From assembly GCF_029867415.1 (NCBI RefSeq), contig NW_026705236.1, positions 620,001 to 684,000 of the forward strand: 64,000 nucleotides of DNA, read 5' to 3'. This document shows, in pieces, positions 34,746 through 45,645 of the stretch (position 1 is its first letter; the number at the start of each line of letters is the position of its first letter). Source of the stretch: Vicia villosa (lineage: Eukaryota; Streptophyta; Magnoliopsida; Fabales; Fabaceae). The notes under the pieces are model-generated. The model saw nothing but the letters and a program-made list of their open reading frames with translations. It was not told the origin of the DNA and did not search any database. The translations under genes and the position numbers were made by a program.

Positions 34746-36659
34746 GGTTTATTTAGCGGCGGTTTAAAACCCCCGCAATTTCTAGTGTTTTTAGATTTTT
34801 GGCAAGCTGTCTTCCACGTGGCGTGCCACGTCAGCTTCCGTTAATGAAAGTTGACGGCAGGGACCAAAATTGTGGATGGAAAACTTTATAAGGACCATTG
34901 TTTGAAGGAAAATTTTAGAGGGACTAAAGTTGAAAACCGCTATATTTATAAGGACCACAAACATATTTAACCCTTTTATTTTTCATAAAATAAGAAAAGA
35001 GCCAATTGGGAGAGAAAGAAGAACACGTGAAAGAGCAAAGAAGAGAAGAAAAAGAAGAGGAAGAAGGGAACCTTCAAGAACTCCAATCGAAGGTAAGGGG
35101 GGACTCTTCCTTTTAGTATCTATTATGTGATTATAGGTAATAGGACTGATTAGGATATTGTTTGATTCAATTGGTTGTATTGGGATTTGGATTATTAGGT
35201 TTAGGGAGGTTATAATTGATGAAATTACATAGATTATTGGTTGATAATGTGTTGTTTTGATGTATAATGATGTATAATGATGCAATTGATGATTGTTTGG
35301 TTGTATATGATGCTTAGAGTCGATTTTAGACCTTGAATGTGTGAAATCGCAGGGTCTGTCGCAGACTTGCGAATATGCAAAATCGCAGGTCCGCTATGCG
35401 GAGGGGGGTCCGTTAAGCGGAGGATCTGACCTAGTTAGCTTCTGTCAATGGTTGCTAGTGGTCCGCTGAACGGAGGTCTGAAGGAAGTTCGCTTCTGCCT
35501 CACGTCGCTAGTGGTCCGCTGAACGGACCCTGCTGTGCAGAAAATTTTCTAAACTTTAAGATAACGTATCTTTTGATCCGTGTATCCTTTCTTAGTGCCG
35601 TTTTGGACGTTGTAAAACAAATTAAATATTTTATATGATGAATAGGTGGGATGGGCAGTGGCCCGACTTATTTTTAAAAGGGGTTTAATTGCTTTGCGAA
35701 ATGAAATATTGTGCATATGTGTGATTGTGTGAATATGACAATGTTCGGTGTGGTGACAAATGAACGGTGGTTATTGTTATGGTTATTATGATGAATTTGT
35801 AAATAATTGAATGATTGTGCAAACATGTACATACTTTGTCGGTGACGATAATAGTGAGTTATGGTGAGACGATGCGGCGCATTGGATCGGTGATGTTTTT
35901 AAGTATGTTATATGTGTGCATTCATTCATATGCATTCGGTGATGGATCCCGGTGATGTTTGGATCAAATGGTGGACATATTTCCCATTGTGCGGAAATTG
36001 TGTCGGTTGGGCCGTATCTCGGTGATGTATAGATCGGTCGGGTGGATTAAGTCCATGGATGATTGGTACCACATGCATAGTGTCAGTTGGTCCATATGCA
36101 TATTGATATAACATGATTGAATGAGTGTCAGTGTTGTATTTTGGTGATGTAATTGTTGGTATGATTACTTGATAATTGTATGAAAATCTGAATATAATGC
36201 AATTTGGGTGAATGGTATGCTATGACGTTATGTTGCTTATGAATGCATAATATTTATTAACTGTGAATGAGACTCATTCTTACATGTTGTCATTTTTCAG
36301 ATTGAGGATAGCGGTTTTCGACTTGGTGAGGATTAGCTCATAAGTCAGTGTGTTTAGTGTAGCGTCAAGTGTCATGCTCTGATATTGTAACACTAGGGAA
36401 CGCTAGTTTTGAGTTAAAAATTTTATTGTTCGCCTTTGGTTTATTTTATGGGATATGGTATCAAAAATGTTGTGCCTATCCGTTTGATTAATTTTCCGCT
36501 CTGTTGACATGAGATGTTTTGAACTATTGATGAATGTTCCTTAGTTGATACATGACAATAAAGTACGTTATTTTGTGTTTTAAATAGAATTGTGGCACCC
36601 TTGCTTCATGTTACTCTGATTATTTATTTAATTGTCGCGGGGTTTAGAAGGGTGTTACA

Positions 36660-37900
36660 GGAAACAAAGTTAAGAAATAAAATAAAGAAAAAGTCAAAGG
36701 TTAAATGCCAAGTTGACACGCATGGGACCCGAAATTCAAAACGAGCCAATCATAGATCGTCTTCTTCAATGGAACCATTCACTAAAACGTAAACCAAACA
36801 AGCTACTTCAGATCCAAACCAAATGCTCGTTTCTCCATGAAATCTTATGGAACCTGAAGTAAAGTTCAAGATATCGCTTCATAGAAAGTCACTGCATCAT
36901 GAAAATTGACAAACGAACACATATCCTTGTAGTAAAATGCAGGTCAACATACGACTTTGAACATGTTTGCAGAAATTTCAAAACGAGAACACAAGCTCGA
37001 ATTCAGCATGAGTAGACATCGAACCTATCGTTCGGCCAGCTAAACCAATCATGAACATAATCACATCATTCAGAACTAAGAACCAAGTGAAGGCAAGATG
37101 TAAAGGTTAAGTTCTGAGGCTTACCTAGTGGAGAAGCTCCACTGCTTCTTCAACTTGAACAAGATGAAAATAGAAACCCAGAGGAACTTCAGTTGCTTCC
37201 AATAAAACTTCCAACCAAACTTGAACGCGAGCAAGAGAATATGGAGAAAGAGTTTCAGAAAAGAGAGTAGCTTTTTCCGAGTGATTTTGAGAGGAGGTCG
37301 AGTCTGAATTAGGGGTGGCAATTGGATCCCTTAAGCTAAAATCCATCCAACACATTTTGATAATCCAATGAATATTTTTATTTTATACTTTAAATCTATT
37401 AAATTATATATTTTTTAAAAATAATAAAATTTGAAAATACAAAAAATTAATTTTTTTCGAAAAAACAAAAAATCGAGATTTTTCGAAAAAACAAAAAAAA
37501 TCGAGTTTTTTTTTTTCAAAAACACAAAAAAATCAAAGTTTTTTGAAAAAACAAAAATTTAAGATTTTTTGGAAAACAAAAAATTGAGTTTTTTTCGAAA
37601 AAATAGAAAATTGATTTTTTCGAAAAAACAAATAGGCGACCTTTTTTTACCGAAAAATCTATTTTTTCGATGAAACGAAAAACGACGAGTTTTTTTCCGA
37701 GAAATCTAGTTTTTACGGATAAACTAAAAAGCGAGGTTTTTCGAAAAAAAACGAAAAAATCGAGTTTTTTCAGAAAAATGAAAAATCGAGTTTTTTAGGA
37801 AAAACGAAAAATCGAGTTTTCTTGTTTTGAAAAGCGAAAAAAAAGTCGAGTTTTTTTTTCGGAAAAATAAAAAATCGAGTTTTTTCCGGAAAAACGAAAA
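36660..37900. repeat. Duplicated host block, copy B (right part only)
   Basis: It matches copy A from 25093 and copy C from 40241, starting exactly at the LTR's ggaaa flank. From about 37311 it holds the left end of the hAT-like element (aggggtggcaattggatcc) and its cgaaaaa array. The array ends near 37900 and gives way to a SPO11-like fragment. Copy B retains more of the array than copy A. Confidence 0.85.
37440..37900. repeat. Array of TTTTTCGAAAAA-type palindromes (copy B)
   Basis: Repeated words such as ttttttcgaaaaaac, aaaatcgagtttttt and cggaaaaacgaaaa recur every ~25-35 bases. Each unit is itself near-palindromic. The same array is present at 41040-41760 and, shortened, at 25870-26048. 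Confidence 0.85.
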
Positions 37901-37933
37901 GTTTAAATCTGCGCTTATTCTTCTTACAAATTT

Positions 37934-38470
37934 TCAATTACTTACATGCGGAAACCCTGTCCCAGTAATTATAACGCAATTATATTTCTCCTCAAATCTG
38001 GCCGAATGAAGGGATGTGAGAAGAGCAATACTTTCCACTACCAAAATGAAAGATATCCCCTTCTTACTATTAACCTTTGTACTCTCATAAACGCGGATCA
38101 TGATAGGGGCTCCAACCAACTCTATTATTGTGTAATCTATGTCAAGACTGTTGTAAGTAAGTTTTAAATCACCAACAACTTTACCACAATCATCACTAAT
38201 CACGGGCAAACTGTCTCGAGTGCAGTTAACCATTAAAGCAATGTTGTGAGGGCATGATCGCAATTTTGCTACAAAATAAATAAAAAAACCTAAATTTTAG
38301 CAACTCTACAGTAAAATTAATTAAATAAATTAATATATAACACAAGTAAAGTTACCTCAATTTTAAAAAACTCCTTATTGGTGTAGAACAATCTCTTTTG
38401 GTGATGGTGGCGTTAGATTCCAGTAACTCTAAGATCATCTTTAGATTATATACAATCCAATGGTACATGC
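37934..38470 (-). pseudogene. SPO11/TOP6A-like fragment (Toprim region)
   Basis: The minus strand at 37934-38263 encodes NCTRDSLPVISDDCGKVVGD, then ISFILVVE and RFEEKYNCVIITGTGFPHVS. This is the Toprim part of the meiotic double-strand-break protein SPO11 (archaeal topoisomerase VI A family). Upstream at about 38345-38440 another exon reads MILELLESNATITKRD, then in a shifted frame FYTNKEFFKIE, which corresponds to the region around the catalytic tyrosine. The two are separated by a GT-AG intron (donor near 38354). Frames do not join cleanly, and the remaining C-terminal Toprim acids are absent, so it is a broken fragment. Confidence 0.75.
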
Positions 38471-39229
38471 GTTTTTTTATTTTTTTTCCGCTACTTCAGA
38501 AAGTGTCAATGTTTTTAACTTGAGCATAAAAACATCACATTCAGGCACAAACTCTGCTTTTTTGCCATTTGGTATGTGTATACTATTGAATCTCTGTGTA
38601 TTATATAACAAAACTTCCACCTTTGTTTTTAATTTTCTAGAAGAGACCTTAGTTATCAGTACAAAGTCTTTTAGTAGAAAAGTACGCATGTTTGGAAAAG
38701 GACGCATTTCTGGAAGACGGTTTTTCCATCCAGAAGATTCGGAAGATTCTCCTCCAATAAACTAATTCATCTGGTTGGAAGATGAATACTTGGATTTGCA
38801 ATCTCTCTACAGAGAAACCAGATAAAAATTAGAAGATTGGCCCAAAACATGGTATGCATGAGATATGCATGTTATGTGTATGCTATGTTTTGTCATTTCC
38901 AGGAAATCATAAAAAATTATCATCCCCTAAGAGGTGAAACAAACAGAAACAATAGGCGATAAAATGGAGAGAAAACTTCAAAAAACTGCTCATAATAATA
39001 AACCAAAGAACAACATATAGTCGAGTACATCAAAATAAACAACTGAAACGTAAAGACCCCATCCAACAAGCTTGGTGGTGGTTTAACAAAATAACTTTAG
39101 ACAAAAGTACAACACAACACAAACAAACTCTACGTGTTCCAACGGATTGTTAACCTTCTGCATGTGACTAGATTGTTTGACATCTACAAAGGAGAACATA
39201 AATCCTAAGATAACCTTGAAATTAACATG
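38471..39229. other. Unassigned DNA between the SPO11 fragment and a hAT MITE
   Basis: Short open frames on both strands at 38460-38765 have no recognisable domain. The rest is low-complexity, with several 'gcatg/catgc' words near 38850-38890. The upstream part may hold more decayed SPO11-like sequence that I cannot resolve. Confidence 0.4.
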
Positions 39230-39237
39230 CATATGCA

Positions 39238-39742
39238 TAGGGGTGGCAAAACGGGCCGCCCGTCCCACCTAAAGCCCGCCAAAAAACAAGCGGGGCGGGC
39301 ATGCCCGCCAAGTGAAATGGACATAAAAATCATGCCCGCCCCACCAAGATGGCGGGTTGATGGGCGGCGGGCTTGCCCGCATATATTTATTTAAATTTTT
39401 TTCATTTTTTTAATATATTAATAGGTTTTTTTACCTTTTAATTAAACTTTTCACTTTTTTTTTAAAACATTTTTTTATGAAAGCAACTTTTTAACAAATT
39501 TTACTTTCAAAAATATTACATATATTTACAAATGAATGTAAAATAAACCATCAAGAATTGGAATTACTAGAATTAACTAAAAAAGAGTGAGTTTTGGAGG
39601 AGCGGCGGGCTTTGGCGGGCGGCGGACTTTGGCGGGAGGCGGGTTTTGGCGAACGGCGGGCCCCAAATCCCAATCCAACCCGCCATTTTTTGGCGGGTGC
39701 GTGGGCTGGCCCGACGAGCCATGACCCATTTTGCCACCCCTA
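39238..39742. mobile_element. hAT MITE, 505 bp, with 8-bp target duplication
   Basis: Ends taggggtggcaaaacgggc and cattttgccaccccta form the inverted repeat. Exact flanks catatgca lie at 39230-39237 and 39743-39750. Subterminal zones are full of gcccgcc/ggcgggc words. It is the most complete copy of this family in the window. Confidence 0.92.
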
Positions 39743-39988
39743 CATATGCAGGGTTACTTTTGCTTTTTGGAAAATAAATGTTTTCTTTTTTGTTAACCTT
39801 CAACCTGTTATGCATGAAATGTACATAATGCATGGTATGCATGCAGCAACATATGTAATTTTATTTCTAGGATTCTAAACCTTTGACTCAAGTTTTAAGC
39901 AAATAAGTGAAGAGAAATTGAATACTAATAACTTGATTAAATCAAAATAAAAGGAAAGGTACACATATTTGGAGAAATACAATAAAAT

Positions 39989-42008
39989 ACTGAAAAATTA
40001 AAAATAAGACGTCCCATCAACAATGCTTATGAATGCAAGTCTCATAATATCTGAAACAAATCAAATTAGTAAAAATAATAATAAAGTGGCACATTTAACC
40101 ATTGAATTTAATTAAAGGGTCACGAAAATGAAAAAATATAAAATAAAAATATTGGGATAAATTAGACTGACCAAAGATCATTGTCTATTTTTTTTTTTTT
40201 TGGAATTTTTCAAATATTAAAACTAACAAAAATAAAATTAGGAAACAAAGTTAAGAAACTAAATAAAAAGAAATAAAATAAAGAAAAAGTCAAAGGTTAA
40301 ATGCCAAGTTGACACGCATGGGACCCGGAATTCAAAACGAGCCAATCATAGCTCGTCTTCTTCAATGGAACCATTCACTAAAACGTAAACCAAACAAGCT
40401 ACTTCAGATCCAAACCAAATGCTCGTTTCTCCATGAAATCTTATGGAACCTGAAGTAAAGTTCAAGATCTCGCTTCATAGAAAGTCACTGCATCAAGAAA
40501 AATGACAAATGAACACATATCCTTTTAGTAAAATGCAGGTCAACATACGACTTTGAACATGTTTGCAGAAATTTCAAAACGAGAACACAAGCTCGAATTC
40601 AGCTTGAGTATACATCAAACCTATCGTTCGGCCAGCTAAACCAATCATGAACATAATCACATCATTCAGAACTAAGAACCAAGTGAAGGCAAGATGTAAA
40701 GGTTAAGTTCTGAGGCTTACCTAGTGGAGAAGCTCCACTGCTTCTTCAACTTGAACAAGATGAAAATAGAAACTCAGAGGAACTTCAGTTGCTTCCAATA
40801 AAACTTCCAACGCGAGCAATAGAATATGGAGAAAGAGTTTTAGAAAAGAGAGTAGCTTTTTCCGAGTGATTTTGAGAGGAGGCCGAGTCTGAATTAGGGG
40901 TGGCAATTGGATCCATGAAGCTAAAATTCATCCAACACATTTTGATAATCCAATGGATATTTTTATTTTATACTTTAAATCTATTAAGTTATATATATAT
41001 TTTTTAAAATAATAAAATTTGAAAATACAAAAAAATAAATTTTTTTCGAAAAAAAAAGTCGAGATTTTTCGAAAGAACAAAAAAAAATCGAGTTTTTTCA
41101 AACACACAAAAAAATTGAGGTTTTTTTAAAAAACAAAAAATAGAGTTTTTTTTCGAAAAAACAGAAAATTGATTTTTTCGAAAAACAGAAACTTGATATT
41201 TTCAAAAAAAATGAATAGGCGACCTTTTTTTTTCCCGAAAAATCTATTTTTTCAGAAAAACGAAAAACGACGATTTTTTTTTCTGAGAAATCGAGTTTTT
41301 AAGGATAAACTAAAAAGCGAGGTTTTTCGAAAAAATGAAAAATTTAGTTTTTTTCAGAAAAATGTAAAATCGAGATTTTTCCGAATAACAAAAAATCGAG
41401 TTTTATTGTTCTGAAAAGCGAAAAAAAAAGTCGAGTTTTTTTCGATAAAACGAAAAAACCCTAGTTTTTATGGAAAAACGAAAACATTTGAGTTTTTTCG
41501 AAAAAACAAAAAAATCGAGGTTTTTCGGAAAATCGAGTTATTTTGAAAAACCCAAAAGTTAAATTGTTTCTAGAAAAATGAAAAATCGAGTTTTTTTGGA
41601 AAAACAAAAAGTCAGGTTTTTTCAGAAAAACCAAAAAGTCGAGTTTTTTTCTTCAAAAAAACGAAAAAATCGAGTTTTTTTCGGAAAAATGAAAAATCGA
41701 GTTTTTTTCGGAAAACCAAAAAGTCGAGTTTTTCAGAAAAACGAAAAATCATGTTTTTTAGAATATTTAATTTTTTTAATTAAATATTAAAAATATTTAA
41801 TTTTTTTTTATGAAATTTAAAAAAAATAAAAAAATTTTAATTATACTTTGGATGAAATGAATGGATATCCATCCATTAGAAATATGTTCATGGATGGATT
41901 TTATTCTGGATGAATTGGATTGAATTTTAATTAAGAGAGTTTAGTGAATTAATAATAGATTAATGGATTGATTTGGGCCATCCATTAACCATCCATTTTG
42001 CCACCCTA
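39989..42008. repeat. Duplicated host block, copy C (uninterrupted)
   Basis: It aligns with copy A on both sides of the LTR insertion and reads straight through it (attaggaaacaaag). It therefore preserves the pre-insertion state. It also carries the longest version of the hAT-like element with the palindrome array. Confidence 0.88.
40895..42008. mobile_element. hAT-like element holding a palindrome array
   Basis: The left end is taggggtggcaattggatcc and the right end is ccatccattttgccaccc(ta). Subterminal words atccatccaac and tggatatccatccatt mirror each other. The middle (41040-41760) is the TTTTTCGAAAAA array. I found no matching 8-bp flanks (gtctgaat versus gttacata), so one end may have been rearranged. 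It has no coding capacity; frames rich in K, F and N are artefacts of the array. Confidence 0.6.
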
Positions 42009-42715
42009 GTTACATAGCACCACTATTATTAATTTTGAAAAGCAATTACGGGGTCCATATTTTAGGGGTAAATTATTTCTCTTTTATATTTGTTTCAATT
42101 TTGGCCCATTCTTTGGTAAATCATTTTTTTTCTTTGAATAACCCTTTCATTTTGTTAAGCCATACTGACTCTGTGTGATCTTTTTAATTGGTATGTATGT
42201 ATACCATGAAGAAAAAAAAGAGATTGGAGGATTTAACAAAAAGTCAATGATGAAGAATGAAAGTCGTTGATTGAGCTTAAATAAAAAATTGATGCACAAA
42301 CGCTTAGAGTTGAAGTACAAAATTAGAGTATTGAAGCTCAAAATCAGATAATTTAATGACCAGGAACAATAGATAGCTTAAACACTGAACTGATCTGAGA
42401 AACATACTACAACTAATGTGACCTAATTTTTGACATGCAGAGTATTGTATTTAGCCCTTTGAGCATGACATAATGACTCAAGACATATCAAAATGGTGAA
42501 ATATTTAATATCAGAAGATTCAGTAACATTAATCACACAAACTTATTAAATATATACCCTGCTGAGTAATTTCATAGCTACAAGATTATAATATCAGCTA
42601 TAAATAATGTACTAATGATAGTAGAGACATCAACTATGGGAACAACCATACTGATTCATTCTTATTGTCAGCAGCAGCAGTAAGAACAAATCATATATAT
42701 AAGGTGTTGCATCGG
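42009..42715. other. 3' flank of the rhomboid gene
   Basis: No gene is seen. A stretch at about 42280-42375 (aaattgatgcacaaacgctt...) is a third, diverged copy of the direct repeat found upstream of the rhomboid gene at 44650 and 45680. The last few hundred bases probably include the rhomboid 3' UTR. Confidence 0.5.
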
Positions 42716-44292
42716 CTATTTACCGCAAAGGCGATAACATAGCTCTTCTGCCTGCTCGTAAGGGTTACCGTTTGACAGAGGGAAAATGCCATTTCTCCCA
42801 TTGTTCAAGCATGTCACGTTAAGTTTGTTTCCGATCTGGTAATCCTGCAGCATTATATCACAAAAATGTCAGCACCAGTAACAACTCAAGTTTAATTGTT
42901 GAACTTTTCAAGCATTAAATCATCATAAGAAAGTAGCAGCATCACTCACCTCACAAGAAACGTAACCTGGTTTACAGCTCGGAGGGGCACACGTTATATA
43001 ATGGCACCAAGAGCAGTAATCATTCAAGTCCACCCCTTTAAGGAACAAGACGAGGCCAACGACAAATCTATAAACAAACCAACTTTCAGATTTGTAGATA
43101 CTCATACAAGTACATATAACAATATAAAAGGCGAGAGACGTTACCCAACACAAAGTAGCACAAACGAGATGATGCAAAGGGCATATCGATAAGATACTTG
43201 CTTCGGTGCAGAATTAGACTTGGTTAGGTTAAGCCAATTATACTGAGAACGAATCAAAATCACAAATCCAAGAAGAAATCCTGATGTAAACCCTCCAATG
43301 TTACTAAAATTGTTTCCAAATGGAAATGTTCCAAGAGCTAAGTCGATAACAATGATCACAAGAATCAACGTCTTATCAAACTGCAAAACAATAACGAAAA
43401 TATATTTATTAGACAGCATCATTGAGCTTAATAACTTATAAACTTATTTACTTACCTTATGAGTACGCATTTTCCAATTCGTTAAAACCTCTGATAGCAT
43501 CACTCCTAGTAAGCCGAATATTGCACCAGATGCACCAACATAGATGATTGCGTGGAGGAATAAAACACACAGCAAATTTCCTCCCAAACCAGATATCACA
43601 TACACCAATCCAATTCGAACTACAAAAAAAAAAAAAAAAAAAATTAAACTGTTATCATATTCGAAATTGGCACATAGAAGAAACCAAAGGCCAGTAACCA
43701 GAACATTACCAAAACCAAATTTCTTCTCAAGAGGAATTCCAATGATTAAAAGAAGCAATATGTTAAGAAGCAAATCGATAACCCCGTGATGCAACCACAT
43801 AGATGTGAATAGGCGCCAAGCCTGGTGAATATGAACCAGTTTGTCCATATGTAGAGCACCCATCTTTATTAACCTGAAATATAAACTATTGCTATCATAA
43901 CTTGATTAATAAACAATTTTTGAGCTGAAAGGTAATAGATTGCTTCGAAAAGAAGTGATCAAGCAAGGAAAATGAGTAATGAAGAAAAACACTCACGGAT
44001 AATAAGAAGGACCGAGGAGATAGTTCTGTTCAATTGGCTGAAATGAGAATCGACCAAGAAACGGAGCAAAACATGAAGTAGGAGGAATGGAAAGCTCTGG
44101 ACAATTGTTGACATACATTGTCACCGTAAACAGGATCACATTTACCACCACAATCGTCGGAATCAGCACCGGGAACCACCGCTTCAACGGTGGAGGAGGA
44201 GTGTAAACGACCGGCATTTTGATTTGAACTTTGTTTGAATCCATCACCTCTACTGCTTCTTTGAGATTATGGTCTTGTTTGTGGTTCTTCAT
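42716..44292 (-). CDS. Rhomboid-like membrane protein lacking the catalytic histidine (6 exons, 368 aa)
   Basis: Exons on the minus strand: 43997-44292, 43710-43873, 43456-43619, 43145-43380, 42950-43067 and 42716-42844. All introns are GT-AG and the frame is continuous (1107 nt). Residues 1-40 are a soluble N-terminus with PPPPLKRW, followed by several hydrophobic spans and a Cys-rich C-tail (CSWCHYITC..., 319 onward). Active plant rhomboids use a Ser-His pair. Here GASG is kept (Ser184), but the histidine in the 'NFAHIGGF'-type motif is Asn235 (NFSNIGGF). The conserved 'HLLxN' histidine is Asp132 (IDLLLN). I infer a pseudoprotease or a gene drifting out of use. It resembles the plant RBL1-7 group. 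The poly-T intron tract at 43623-43642 is unusual but leaves the acceptor intact. Confidence 0.9.
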
Positions 44293-44620
44293 TATGAATG
44301 AATAAAAATGAAGTAACTTGGTTGAGATGATGTAAGGAAATGCAAACGCGGGTTTGACATATTTAGAAAAGAATAATGAATGTAAGGTTTTGCAAGTTAT
44401 AGAAAGATGAATGAGACTTGTTTGTTTCTATCTAAACGTTCTTTTGTTTTGTGTGACCTTTGCACAGAATCAAGTCTAGCATTGCGTGGCTTCAATGTGT
44501 ATTACTATTTTTAACCAACAATTTAGTGCTAGTGACGAAAACTCTATGCTAGTGTTTTATGTAGTTTTGTGTAGTAAGAGCCAGTGAAGAAAGAAATGCT
44601 TGTTGAGTGTGAAGCTTGAA
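44293..44620 (-). promoter_or_regulatory. 5' flank of the rhomboid gene
   Basis: This is immediately upstream of the start codon and must include the 5' UTR and proximal promoter. I cannot place a TATA box with confidence. Confidence 0.3.
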
Positions 44621-45105
44621 CTTAGCAAACTGAAAGATTCTTGTTACAATATGGACAAATAAGAAATTGATGCATAGAGGCTTAGAATTGAAGAAAAAAA
44701 TCAGAGCCTTATTGCATAAAATCAGATGATTTATTTAGGAACAAGAGATAGGTGCACTTGAGGGGCCACTCAACAATACACTAAATTGGGTAAAATTTAG
44801 AGGAATTTATGTTTGATTGTTGTTAGAGTGTTATTGTATAAGTTGATGGTGAAATCTTAAATTTGGTTATTGAATTAAGTTTATGGATGAAGTTCTATTT
44901 TGTTGTAAGATGATGATGTTGTGGTTTTTAAATGAAAATATATTGTTGCCACTGAATTGATGTTATAGAATGATGTATTTCTTTGTCACAAATAACATAC
45001 AATTCCAAAATAAAATCCTAATTAGATAAACAAAATATATGTAACCTAAAAAACAACTTCCAAAACAACATCATAATTAAGCAATCCATAATACACAAGC
45101 AAACA

Positions 45106-45395
45106 TAATGAACTTTTTCGTCCCTTTAAATATTTCAAATTTTATTTTTAGTCCCTCCAAAATTTTCCTTCAAAAAATCGTTCCTTCAAAATTTTTCTTC
45201 CGAAGTATTGGTCCCTAACGTCAAATTTCGTAGCTAATTGGTGGCTAAAGTCATAGCTAATCTCTAGCAAATTTGACTTTAGGGACCAATAGTTTATACG
45301 AAAAATTTTGAAGGGACGATTTCTTAAAGGAAAATTTTGGAGGGACTAAAAACGAAATCTGCAATATTTAGAGGGACCAAAAAGTTCATTAACCC
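45106..45395. mobile_element. Fold-back MITE related to the MULE at 32690
   Basis: The right end reads gaccaaaaagttcattaaccc and the left end is its inverse, lacking the outer GGGTT. The whole 290 bp folds on itself around gctaattggtggctaaagtc. Its subterminal sequence (ttttagtccctccaaaattttccttcaaa) is close to that of the 2.3-kb MULE. Unit 2 of the local duplication shows the empty site. Confidence 0.75.
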
Positions 45396-45440
45396 TTCAT
45401 TTTTTGTGTGGTCGAAGTTTTCTTATTTGTTGGTGTTTTT

Positions 45441-45645
45441 GAGTTAGGTAGTGTTTGTTTCATGCATAGAATGATATGTTTGTTTTGGCTATTTTTAAAA
45501 GTGAATTTTATAATGTTACATAAAATAAATTTATAAAGAAATTTTTTATAAAAATTTTAAATAAAAATTTGGTTTGAAATATTATTCTTAAAATGTTATT
45601 TTAGGTATTTCATCTTCTTAATGAAACTTTTTTTAGATATCAAAA
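45441..45645. mobile_element. Partial copy of the MITE seen at 60860-61312
   Basis: The words gtgtttgtttcatgc, tttggctatttttaaaa, aaaatttggtttgaa and ttttaggtatttcatct align in order with 60862-61035. The right end is missing. Confidence 0.55.

Larger units (their letters stand above)
32690..34973. mobile_element. Mutator-like element carrying host gene pieces (Pack-MULE), 2.3 kb
   Basis: Terminal inverted repeats of about 200 bp start gggttaaatatgtttgcggt and end with the reverse complement. Flanks ttttatttt at 32681-32689 and 34974-34982 are a 9-bp target duplication, checked against the uninterrupted LTR copy at 23.4 kb. The interior encodes no transposase. Instead it holds plus-strand exon pieces of a DEAD-box helicase (33099-33191) and EBP1/PA2G4 (33427-33633), with intron acceptors in place, plus other exon-like pieces at 34060-34208 and 34600-34745. 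This fits the Pack-MULE definition. Confidence 0.85.
32496..36659 (+). mobile_element. Chromovirus 3' LTR, split by a Mutator-like element
   Basis: It begins tgtaacacccc at 32496, right after a ggtggtggagagt purine tract, and ends gggtgttaca at 36659. The two LTR parts (32496-32689 and 34974-36659) align end to end with the LTR at 23255-25092. Differences include a longer aagaaaaagaagagg tract and scattered substitutions. It is followed by ggaaa and host block copy B. Confidence 0.9.

Noticed and set aside
37440..41760. Possible CRISPR-like regular array
   Set aside because: There are no conserved repeats with unique spacers, units are degenerate A/T palindromes, and the context is plant nuclear DNA.
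41169..41790. Open frames rich in F, K, N and R on the plus strand
   Set aside because: They arise from the TTTTTCGAAAAA array. The amino-acid composition follows the repeat and the frame is not kept between array copies.
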